Below, piece after piece: positions 1-5,421 of a stretch of 7,444 bases of DNA (positions are counted from its first letter, which is position 1; the number at the start of each line of letters is the position of its first letter). The stretch comes from Opitutaceae bacterium (GTDB taxonomy: Bacteria; Verrucomicrobiota; Verrucomicrobiia; Opitutales; Opitutaceae). Below the pieces are notes generated by a model, which searched no databases, was not told where the DNA came from, and saw only the letters and a program-made list of their open reading frames with translations. The DNA lies in the NCBI GenBank assembly GCA_025352845.1, contig JANXSC010000501.1, forward strand, positions 1 through 7,444, in the 5' to 3' direction. The translations under genes were made by a program, and so were the position numbers.

Positions 1-153
1 CGCGAGGCCGTGGCGGTGCATGACCGCAACCGCGTGCTCCATCTCGGCGAGCGAGACCGAGGTCGCCTGAAAATCCACACCGCCAAAGCCGTTGACCTGA
101 AAATCGAAAAGGCGGGGCTGAGTGGCGTTCAGAATGACAGGGAGGGCGGGCAT
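1..153 (-). CDS. NagA-like N-acetylglucosamine-6-phosphate deacetylase, N-terminal fragment (runs off left edge)
   Basis: Only the first 51 codons are in the window and the frame stays open to the edge. The peptide contains FDFQVNGFGGVDFQ (residues 16-29), which matches the strand and loop opening the amidohydrolase barrel of NagA (E. coli: IDVQLNGCGGVQFN), followed by the expected helix (about 34-48). Gln19-x-Asn21 sits where many amidohydrolases have a metal-binding His-x-His, as in E. coli NagA. Family role: hydrolysis of GlcNAc-6-phosphate to GlcN-6-phosphate and acetate in the cytoplasm. The ATG at 153 is the only usable start, because going upstream in frame there is no ATG, GTG or TTG before a TGA at 187-189. 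Only 18 residues precede the QxN motif, against nearly 60 in E. coli, so most of the N-terminal beta-sandwich strand set is absent. It is the last visible gene of the leftward operon, 17 bases after the DapA-family gene, and has no clear ribosome binding site. The exact substrate is inferred. Confidence 0.72.
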   Translation of the reverse strand, partial: MPALPVILNATQPRLFDFQVNGFGGVDFQATSVSLAEMEHAVAVMHRHGLA

Positions 154-170
154 GGTGGCAGAAGTGGAGA

Positions 171-1247
171 TTACGGGCGCCAGCGATCAAGATTCGCGGT
201 CACGAACTTGTCATCGACCAGCCACGGATAGGCCCGGGTCACGCGCGTGATTTCGGCGGCCTGGCCGGGCGAGAGCTTCTCACGCGGATCGAGGCAGGCG
301 GTGGATTCCATCAGGCCCTGACGGCGGAGCACCTCGTGGATGCCGGGCAGGCAGCCGGCGAAATTATTCGCGGCGTCGAAGATGGCGGCGTTGGCATCGG
401 TGAGCGCGGCGTTGAGGCCGAGCCAGGCGATGGGGAGGTCCGGCAGCGCGCGAACTTTTTTGATTTCTTCGAGGAGTTCCACGGCCCGGCTCGTCCACAT
501 GCCCCACTGGCCGAGCAGGCCGCCGTCGATGTGACGCGTGCGGCCGCCGAAGGAAAACGGCGTGAGCAGGTCGGCGATGATGTTGTCGTCGTTGCCGGTG
601 TAGAGCGCGACATCGTCGCGGCCCGATTCCATCACGGCCCGCACGATGTCGAGCGTGCGGTAGCGGTTGAACGGCGCGATCTTCACGGCGACGAGTTCGG
701 GGATCTCGGCGAACTCGCGCCAGAACCGATACGAGAACACGCGCCCGCCGACGGCCGGTTGCAGGTAAAAACCGATGAGGGGAATCTCGCGCGCGACGGC
801 CCGGCAGTGCGCGAGGATTTTTTTCTCCGGGTCGTCCGCCCACGCGCCGAGGCTGAGGAGGCCGGCGTGATAGCCGAGGGCGTTGGCGAGATCCGCCTCG
901 CGCAACGCCTGCGGCGTGCGTCCGCACAGGCCCGCGATGAGCACGAATTCGCGCGGTGCCTCCGCGAGCCACAACTCCACGGCCAGCGAGGCGAGCTGGA
1001 GAATCGGCGCGTAGAGCCCGACCTTGGGATCGCGGATCGCGAACTGCGTGGAATGGACGCCGACGGCGAGGCCGCCCGCGCCCGCGTCGAGGTAGTAGCG
1101 CACGAGCGCGATCTGGCTCGCCTCGTCCCACTCGCGCCGGCGGTTCAACGCGAGGGGCAACGCGGGGATCGCCTGGCCCGCACGGAGGTGGCGGCGCAGA
1201 TCGAGCGACAGCGGCGAACGGATGCGCGGGAGACGTTTGAGTTTCAT
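171..1247 (-). CDS. Dihydrodipicolinate synthase / N-acetylneuraminate lyase family protein (atypical)
   Basis: This 358-residue protein has the class I aldolase barrel of the DapA/NAL superfamily, which cleaves, condenses or dehydrates keto acids through a Schiff base on lysine. Seen directly: the putative Schiff-base Lys189 in LVAVKIAPF, the catalytic Tyr161 in GFYLQPAVGG (the YNxP position), and GNDD at 218-221 (equivalent of GxD late in the barrel). Tyr161 to Lys189 is 28 residues, the same as Tyr133 to Lys161 in E. coli DapA, which supports the alignment. The pyruvate-carboxylate motif GTTGE is missing: the matching loop reads GVHSTQF (63-69). The protein is longer than the usual 290-310 residues, with an N-terminal extension of about 20 and a C-terminal extension. 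It starts 4 bases after the SDR stop codon, so the two are surely co-transcribed; a GAGG lies only 2 bases before the ATG, too close for a good Shine-Dalgarno. Context suggests sugar-acid or sialic-acid-like catabolism, not lysine synthesis. Substrate unknown. Confidence 0.85.
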   Translation of the reverse strand: MKLKRLPRIRSPLSLDLRRHLRAGQAIPALPLALNRRREWDEASQIALVRYYLDAGAGGLAVGVHSTQFAIRDPKVGLYAPILQLASLAVELWLAEAPREFVLIAGLCGRTPQALREADLANALGYHAGLLSLGAWADDPEKKILAHCRAVAREIPLIGFYLQPAVGGRVFSYRFWREFAEIPELVAVKIAPFNRYRTLDIVRAVMESGRDDVALYTGNDDNIIADLLTPFSFGGRTRHIDGGLLGQWGMWTSRAVELLEEIKKVRALPDLPIAWLGLNAALTDANAAIFDAANNFAGCLPGIHEVLRRQGLMESTACLDPREKLSPGQAAEITRVTRAYPWLVDDKFVTANLDRWRP

Positions 1248-1251
1248 CGCC

Positions 1252-2250
1252 TCAGAAGCGGCCGTCCCGCCGATCGAAGCCCGTGGGCTTGCCCCAAGTC
1301 TCGCCGCCCCGCGCCAGCCACGCGGAGATCCACGCGATCATTTGATCGACGCTGGTGGCGGGGGCGCCGAACAGCCGGTGCGCGCGGGCGGCGTTGTTCA
1401 GCCACGCGGTCGGAGCTTCCACGCCCGTGGTTCGCCCCGGACGATCCAGCGCAGCGCCGAAACGCCCCGCGAGTTCGCGCACGGAGAGGATGGCGGAGCC
1501 GGTCACATTGATCGGCACCGCCGGGGTGCCAGCGATCTCCAGCGCCTGGATGGCGTGCGCCACGGCGTCGGTCTGCCAGATGGTGTTGACGTGTCCGGTC
1601 GTCACATCGACGGGGCGGCCGGCGAGCACGGTTTGCGCGATGTCGACGAGCACGCCATAGCGAAATTCGACGGAATAATTCAGCCGGATGAGTGCGATGG
1701 CGGTGCCGTGCGTGGCGGCAATCTCGGCGAAGGCTTGCTCGCGCGCGAGGCACGACGACGCATACGCGCCGACGGGAGCCGGCGGGGTGTCCTCCCGCGC
1801 ACCGCCGGAGGCGGGCGAGACAAACGGGTAGATGTTGCCGGAGGAAAATGCGACGAGGCGCGAAGCGGCGAAGCGCACGCCGACCCGCCGGGGAAGCTCG
1901 ACATTGGTCGCGTAGAGCAAATCGGGTGAGGCGGCGGTGCCAAATTTTACGCCGGCGAGAAAGAAGACCGTCGGCGCCTCCGGCAGCCGGCGCAGCTCCT
2001 CGTCGCGGCCCAGATCGCAGCGAATGGTTTCGATGCCACGGCGGGTGAACGATTCTTCGTCGCGCAGCGAGGTGAAGCGCGAGGCCGCGATCACCCGGTC
2101 GGTCCGACCGATCTGATCCAAGGCGCGGCGCAGCATGACGCTGAGGTGGAGCCCCATCTTGCCGCCGGCGCCGAGCACGAGGAAGGGGCCCTGGGTCCGG
2201 GCGACCGTCGCGATGACGCGGGTGGTGGGTTGAGCGAGAAAGTCGTCCAT
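1252..2250 (-). CDS. NAD-dependent epimerase/dehydratase family protein (extended SDR with YxxxC active site)
   Basis: A Rossmann-fold extended short-chain dehydrogenase/reductase of 332 residues. Counted from the chosen start, the dinucleotide-binding loop is GAGGKMG (27-33), followed by VFFLAGVKFG (95-104), the SSGNIYP strand end with its active-site Ser (136-142), and YASSC (163-167). The last is where classical SDRs have YxxxK. The codon is TGC (1750-1752), so this enzyme has Cys where the NAD-binding and proton-relay Lys is expected. It probably acts on a sugar or sugar acid in the cytoplasm; the reaction cannot be named. The start at 2250 is preferred over an in-frame ATG at 2310, because the extra 20 residues are Pro/Ala-rich low complexity and MDDFLAQPTTRVI looks like the family's N-terminus. 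Neither start has a good Shine-Dalgarno. It is first in the leftward operon, facing the divergent control region, with the DapA-family gene 4 bases downstream. Confidence 0.85.
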   Translation of the reverse strand: MDDFLAQPTTRVIATVARTQGPFLVLGAGGKMGLHLSVMLRRALDQIGRTDRVIAASRFTSLRDEESFTRRGIETIRCDLGRDEELRRLPEAPTVFFLAGVKFGTAASPDLLYATNVELPRRVGVRFAASRLVAFSSGNIYPFVSPASGGAREDTPPAPVGAYASSCLAREQAFAEIAATHGTAIALIRLNYSVEFRYGVLVDIAQTVLAGRPVDVTTGHVNTIWQTDAVAHAIQALEIAGTPAVPINVTGSAILSVRELAGRFGAALDRPGRTTGVEAPTAWLNNAARAHRLFGAPATSVDQMIAWISAWLARGGETWGKPTGFDRRDGRF

Positions 2251-2444
2251 CGTGGCCGCCGGGCAGGGCAGTGCGGCGGGCGGCAATGGTCGGGAAGGTG
2301 CGGCGGGCATGGAGTAACCGGCTAGTTACGTTTTGAGTTGGACTGAGACAAGGGCAAATCGCCGGAAAAAATATCCCGGTGTTTTCCCGTTTGGGCTTGC
2401 GCCGTTATCCGGCGGTAGCGGTAGCTTGGGCCGGCTGCCGCCGC
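2251..2444. promoter_or_regulatory. Divergent intergenic control region between the SDR and symporter genes
   Basis: This 194-base stretch separates the start codons of two outward-facing operons and must carry both promoters. It is locally AT-richer than its surroundings, notably 2331-2390 with an A-run and T-run. A weak leftward promoter can be proposed: TTGTCT (complement of 2346-2351), a 17-base spacer and TAACTA (complement of 2323-2328), but the -10 match is poor. No convincing rightward promoter was found. A 16-bp palindrome lies at 2314-2329, and a smaller inverted repeat pairs GGAAAA (2364-2369) with TTTTCC (2382-2387). If the SDR gene starts at 2310 rather than 2250, the region shrinks to 2311-2444. 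Its existence as a shared regulatory region is inferred from gene orientation. Confidence 0.5.
2314..2329. promoter_or_regulatory. Candidate operator palindrome in the divergent region
   Basis: The sequence GTAACCGGCTAGTTAC has perfect 5-base arms (GTAAC/GTTAC) around a 6-base centre that is itself partly symmetric. Its position between two divergent sugar operons, overlapping the weak leftward -10 candidate, suits an operator for a dimeric repressor of LacI or GntR type. No regulator gene is in the window, so the binding protein is unknown. A single copy of this length could occur by chance. Confidence 0.3.
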
Positions 2445-3917
2445 ATGCAATTCCTCGATTACGCCGTCGTCGCGATCTTTTTTCTCCTGGTAGCTGCGAT
2501 CGGCTGGGTGGCGGTGCGCCGGATTGCGGGTTCGAGCGACTACTTTGTGGGCGGCGGGAAAATCCCGTGGTGGCTCGGCGGCATCTCGCATCATGTGTCG
2601 GGGCACAGCGGCGTGGTGTTTGTCGCCTATGCGGTGGTGGCCTACAACTACGGATTCACGCTCTACGTGTGGTGGGCCTGCTCCATCACGGTGGCCTGCG
2701 TGGTCGGGGCGTTTTGGTTCGCGCCGCGCTGGGCGCGGTTGCGCGCGATTCAGGGCATCGAGTCGCCGACGGAATATCTCGCCCTGCGTTACAGCGTCGC
2801 GACGCAGCAACTCATGGCCTGGAGCGGGATGCTGCTGAAACTCTTCGATGTCGGGGCGAAGTGGGCGTCGATTGGCGTGCTCCTGCACGGGTTCACGGGG
2901 CTGCCCATCTCGACGGGGATATGGGTTTCGGGCGCGGTGTCGCTTTTCTACATCACCGTCGGCGGGCTGTGGGCGGACCTCTATACGGACTTGCTGCAGT
3001 TTGCCGTGCAGGTGGTGGCGGGACTTATCTTGTGCGTCGCGATTGCGAATCATCTCGGCGGCCTGAGCAGCGCGTGGACGATTTGGGAGCGGCTGCCGGC
3101 GGGACATGGACAACTGCTCAACGGGCCCTATACGCCGTTGTTTCTGGTCGGCTACATGGCGGGCACGATGCTGAGCTACAATGGCGGCACGTGGAATCTC
3201 GCCGTCCGCTACATCGGCGCACCATCGGGCGCGAGTGCGCGGAAATCGGCGCTGCTCTCGGCCGCGCTCTATCTCGTGTGGCCGCTCTTCATGTTTTTCC
3301 CGATGTGGGCGGCACCGATCATCCTGCCGGACCTCGCCGATCCTTCGCAGTCTTATGTGCTGCTCACGAAACAATTTCTCCCGGTGGGGCTGGTCGGGCT
3401 CGTGCTCGCCTCGATGTTTGCGGCCACGATGGCGATGACGACCTCGGACACGAACACGATTTCCTCGGTGATCACGCGGGATATTTTGCCAACGGTTTCC
3501 GCACGGTTTCGCGGCATGGATCAACGCCGGTCCTTGCGCGTCGCGCGGTGGACGACGCTCGGTTTCACGTTGCTGACGTTGCTGGTCGGGCTGGAGGCGG
3601 ATCGGTTCGGCGGAATTTTGGGCCTGATTATTTCGTGGTTTGCCGCGCTGATCGGGCCCGTGTCGGTGCCGATGCTGTTTGGGTTGCTGCCCATTTACCG
3701 GCACGCCGATGCGCGCGCCGCCATCGGGTCGATTTTGGCGGGCTTCGCGGCGTTCGCGTTGACGACCTACGGACTCAAGTCCAATCAGGACTGGCGCGTG
3801 CTGGCGCCCATCGCAACCTCCGTGGTGGTGTTTAGCGCGATGGCGTGGCTGAATCGCCACCGTCCGATCCCGGAGCCGGTGGCGGCGCTACTCCGCGGCG
3901 TCTCGGACGATACCTAA
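2445..3917 (+). CDS. Sodium:solute symporter (SSS family), probable sugar or sugar-acid importer
   Basis: A 490-residue inner-membrane transporter with about 13 hydrophobic segments, the usual number and length for SSS proteins such as PutP, vSGLT and the SSS-type sialic acid transporters. Visible family features: an N-terminal membrane segment (about 5-24); SSDYFVGGGKIPWWLGGIS (30-48), the conserved loop before the next helix; SPTEYLALRYS (107-117); TVGGLWADLYTDLLQ (171-185), a hallmark of the family; and MTTSDTNTISSVITRDI (331-347), which corresponds to the MST segment holding the Ser/Thr pair of the sodium site in PutP, here Thr332-Thr333. The start at 2445 is chosen because MQFLDYAVVAIFF is the standard N-terminus; an upstream in-frame ATG at 2379 would add 22 non-membrane residues. 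No Shine-Dalgarno is visible before it. It is the first gene of the rightward operon, and the epimerase follows after 11 bases. The sodium-coupled mechanism is from the family; the substrate is inferred from context only. Confidence 0.93.
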   Translation: MQFLDYAVVAIFFLLVAAIGWVAVRRIAGSSDYFVGGGKIPWWLGGISHHVSGHSGVVFVAYAVVAYNYGFTLYVWWACSITVACVVGAFWFAPRWARLRAIQGIESPTEYLALRYSVATQQLMAWSGMLLKLFDVGAKWASIGVLLHGFTGLPISTGIWVSGAVSLFYITVGGLWADLYTDLLQFAVQVVAGLILCVAIANHLGGLSSAWTIWERLPAGHGQLLNGPYTPLFLVGYMAGTMLSYNGGTWNLAVRYIGAPSGASARKSALLSAALYLVWPLFMFFPMWAAPIILPDLADPSQSYVLLTKQFLPVGLVGLVLASMFAATMAMTTSDTNTISSVITRDILPTVSARFRGMDQRRSLRVARWTTLGFTLLTLLVGLEADRFGGILGLIISWFAALIGPVSVPMLFGLLPIYRHADARAAIGSILAGFAAFALTTYGLKSNQDWRVLAPIATSVVVFSAMAWLNRHRPIPEPVAALLRGVSDDT

Positions 3918-3928
3918 CAACCCATTTC

Positions 3929-5224
3929 ATGAGCAAAGCGAACCTCGAAACGAAACCAAAAGATTTGGCCGCGACCTACCTGCCGAAAGTTCGCGCCGCC
4001 CTGGCCGAATCAATCGTGCCGTTCTGGCAGCGCGCGATCGATGCGGAGCGCGGCGGGGTGTTTAGCTGCTGGAACAACGCCGGCACGGAGCTCGCGAGCC
4101 GCGACAAGTTCGTGTGGTCGCAGGGTCGTTTCGTCTGGTTGTGGTCGCGGCTCGCAGAGCTGGCCAAGACCGGAAGCGTGCCGGGCGATGCCGCGGCTTA
4201 TCTGGCGCACGCGCGCAAGACCGTGGCTTTTCTTCGCCAACACGCGCTGCTGCCCGACGGGCGCTGTGCGTTCCTGCTTTCCGAGACGGGTGAAATCAAG
4301 GAGCCCGTCGCGGGTGAGGGTCCGGCACCGAGTATTTATGCCGACTGCTTCGTCGCGATGGGGCTCGCGGAATTCGCGCGCGTCGCCGGCGACCGCGACG
4401 CGTTTGAGACGGCGTGGCAACTGGCCACGAACATCGAGCAGCGCATCGCGGCCGGTGCCGCACCGACTTATCCGGCGCCGGTTCCGGAAGGCTACGCCGC
4501 CCACGCGATCGCGATGATCTGGCTCAATGTCACACTCGTGATCCACGAGGCGTGCGCCGCGTTGCACGACTCGCGGCTGGCCGTGGCGCGCGAGCACACC
4601 GTGGCGGCGGCGGCGATTATTTTCGGGCGCTATGTGCTGCCGAATGGCCGCATCGCCGAGCTGCGCTCCTTGGGCGGCGGCGAGGATCACATGTTGCTGA
4701 GTCGTCACCTCAGCCCCGGTCATTCGCTCGAGTGCCTGTGGATGCTCCTGACCGTCGCCCAACGCGAGAAGCGCGACGAGTGGATCGGGCGGGCGTGCAA
4801 GGCCGTGAGCTTTGCGCTCGAATGCGGCTGGGACGGGGAGCACGGCGGGCTTTTCCATTTCACCGACATGGGATTTCCCCAGCCTGTCGGATCGCGCGGC
4901 GCTTCCGGCTACGAGGAAAACGTGCGCGCGACGTGGGACACGAAGCTGTGGTGGGTGCACTCCGAGGCGCTCTACACAACCGCGCTCGTGGCGAAACTCT
5001 CGGGCGATGCCGCGATGCGCGCGTGGTTCGAGAAAATCTGGGACTACACCTTCCGCACGTTCCCGCAGCCGGATCGCGCGGTCGGCGAGTGGATCCAGAT
5101 TCGCGATCGCAAGGGCGCGCCGCTCGACCGCGTCGTCGCCCTCCCAGTGAAGGATCCCTATCACATCGCGCGGAACCTGATTCAGTTGCTCGAGCTGTTT
5201 GCGCCGAAGGCACCGCGCGCGTAG
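3929..5224 (+). CDS. AGE-family epimerase (N-acylglucosamine 2-epimerase-like)
   Basis: A cytoplasmic (alpha/alpha)6-barrel protein of 431 residues, close to the usual 390-430. The family interconverts sugars at C2, classically ManNAc and GlcNAc, or isomerises aldoses and ketoses. Key motifs in order: FWQRAIDAERGGVFSCWN (32-49); KFVWSQGRFVW (60-70) with Arg67; SPGHSLECLWML (262-273) with His265; WDTKLWWVHSEAL (336-348) with Glu346; and KDPYHIARNL (408-417) with His412. These fit the Arg, His, Glu, His active-site set I recall for cyanobacterial and renin-binding-protein AGEs, so the enzyme is probably active. The ATG at 3929 is preferred over one at 3845 that lies inside the symporter gene and would add a Gly/Pro-rich leader. 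The leader before the ATG (caacccatttc) has no Shine-Dalgarno, so translation may depend on the symporter. It is followed by the terminator at 5322-5357. Substrate (ManNAc or a neutral sugar) is not fixed by the sequence. Confidence 0.9.
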   Translation: MSKANLETKPKDLAATYLPKVRAALAESIVPFWQRAIDAERGGVFSCWNNAGTELASRDKFVWSQGRFVWLWSRLAELAKTGSVPGDAAAYLAHARKTVAFLRQHALLPDGRCAFLLSETGEIKEPVAGEGPAPSIYADCFVAMGLAEFARVAGDRDAFETAWQLATNIEQRIAAGAAPTYPAPVPEGYAAHAIAMIWLNVTLVIHEACAALHDSRLAVAREHTVAAAAIIFGRYVLPNGRIAELRSLGGGEDHMLLSRHLSPGHSLECLWMLLTVAQREKRDEWIGRACKAVSFALECGWDGEHGGLFHFTDMGFPQPVGSRGASGYEENVRATWDTKLWWVHSEALYTTALVAKLSGDAAMRAWFEKIWDYTFRTFPQPDRAVGEWIQIRDRKGAPLDRVVALPVKDPYHIARNLIQLLELFAPKAPRA

Positions 5225-5255
5225 CCTCATATACAACGGCTGAAATGGTTTGGTC

Positions 5256-5273
5256 TGTAGGTCCGGCCCTACA
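5256..5273. repeat. Near-perfect 18-bp palindrome, REP-like
   Basis: TGTAGGTCCGGCCCTACA pairs with itself except at one position pair (5262/5267). A looser outer pairing, GTCTG (5253-5257) with CAGAC (5279-5283), could form a competing hairpin. Together with the element at 5379-5396 it shares the GTAGG/CCTAC plus GGNC-rich style of short dispersed intergenic repeats that I recall from Verrucomicrobia and Planctomycetes genomes. Dispersal cannot be shown in one window. Confidence 0.4.
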
Positions 5274-5321
5274 ATATCCAGACTCATCAAGCCATCCGCA
5301 TTACACGTCCCGCGCGTGATG

Positions 5322-5357
5322 AAAAAAAACGCGCGACGGAGTGCCGCGCGTTTTTTT
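5322..5357. terminator. Bidirectional rho-independent terminator
   Basis: A perfect 13-bp inverted repeat, with left arm 5323-5335 (seven A then CGCGCG) and right arm 5345-5357 (CGCGCG then seven T), encloses a 9-base loop. The strong GC core flanked by an A-tract on one side and a T-tract on the other makes it a terminator in both directions. That fits the converging symporter/AGE operon and NHL/Ig gene, 98 bases past the AGE-gene stop and 65 bases past the other stop. Confidence 0.88.
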
Positions 5358-5378
5358 GGGGAAGGGGCGAAAGAGTCA

Positions 5379-5396
5379 GGAGGACTGAAGTCCGCC
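5379..5396. repeat. Short palindrome, REP-like (complement GGCGGACTTCAGTCC)
   Basis: Arms of 8 bases (5379-5386 and 5389-5396) pair with one mismatch (5381/5394) around a GA centre, and the element continues into CCCTAC (5395-5400). Read on the minus strand it is GTAGGGCGGACTTCAGTCC, a form I recall as recurrent between genes in this part of the bacterial tree. It could be a mobile REP/RAYT-type relic or part of the 3' end structure of the neighbouring transcript. Confidence 0.42.
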
Positions 5397-5421
5397 CTAC
5401 TTTACGTGGCGCTAGTGCCGG

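Larger units (their letters stand above)
5225..5421. other. Convergent intergenic region
   Basis: This 197-base stretch lies between the ends of the AGE-family gene and the NHL/Ig-domain gene, which converge on it. It holds no credible gene. Its content is a palindrome at 5256-5273, a bidirectional terminator at 5322-5357 and a second palindrome at 5379-5396, each listed separately. Confidence 0.7.

Noticed and set aside
336..1511. Long open plus-strand frame opposite the DapA-family gene
   Set aside because: Arg/Glu/Asp-rich composition with no recognisable motif; it spans two genes with clear catalytic motifs on the other strand and is a high-GC shadow.
2251..2310. N-terminal extension of the SDR to the ATG at 2310, possibly as a signal peptide
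   Set aside because: The 20 extra residues are Pro/Ala-rich with no charged-then-hydrophobic signal pattern, and an SDR of this type is cytoplasmic; kept only as an alternative start.
2323..2351. Leftward sigma-70 promoter TTGTCT-17-TAACTA
   Set aside because: The -35 is fair but the -10 matches TATAAT at only two of six positions, so it is mentioned in the control region and not listed as a promoter.
2322..3860. Long open minus-strand frame opposite the symporter
   Set aside because: The translation is His/Arg/Gln-rich and lacks structure, while the plus strand encodes an unmistakable membrane transporter.
4010..5290. Long minus-strand frame opposite the AGE-family gene
   Set aside because: Arg-rich shadow with no motif; it would also overlap the 5256-5273 palindrome.
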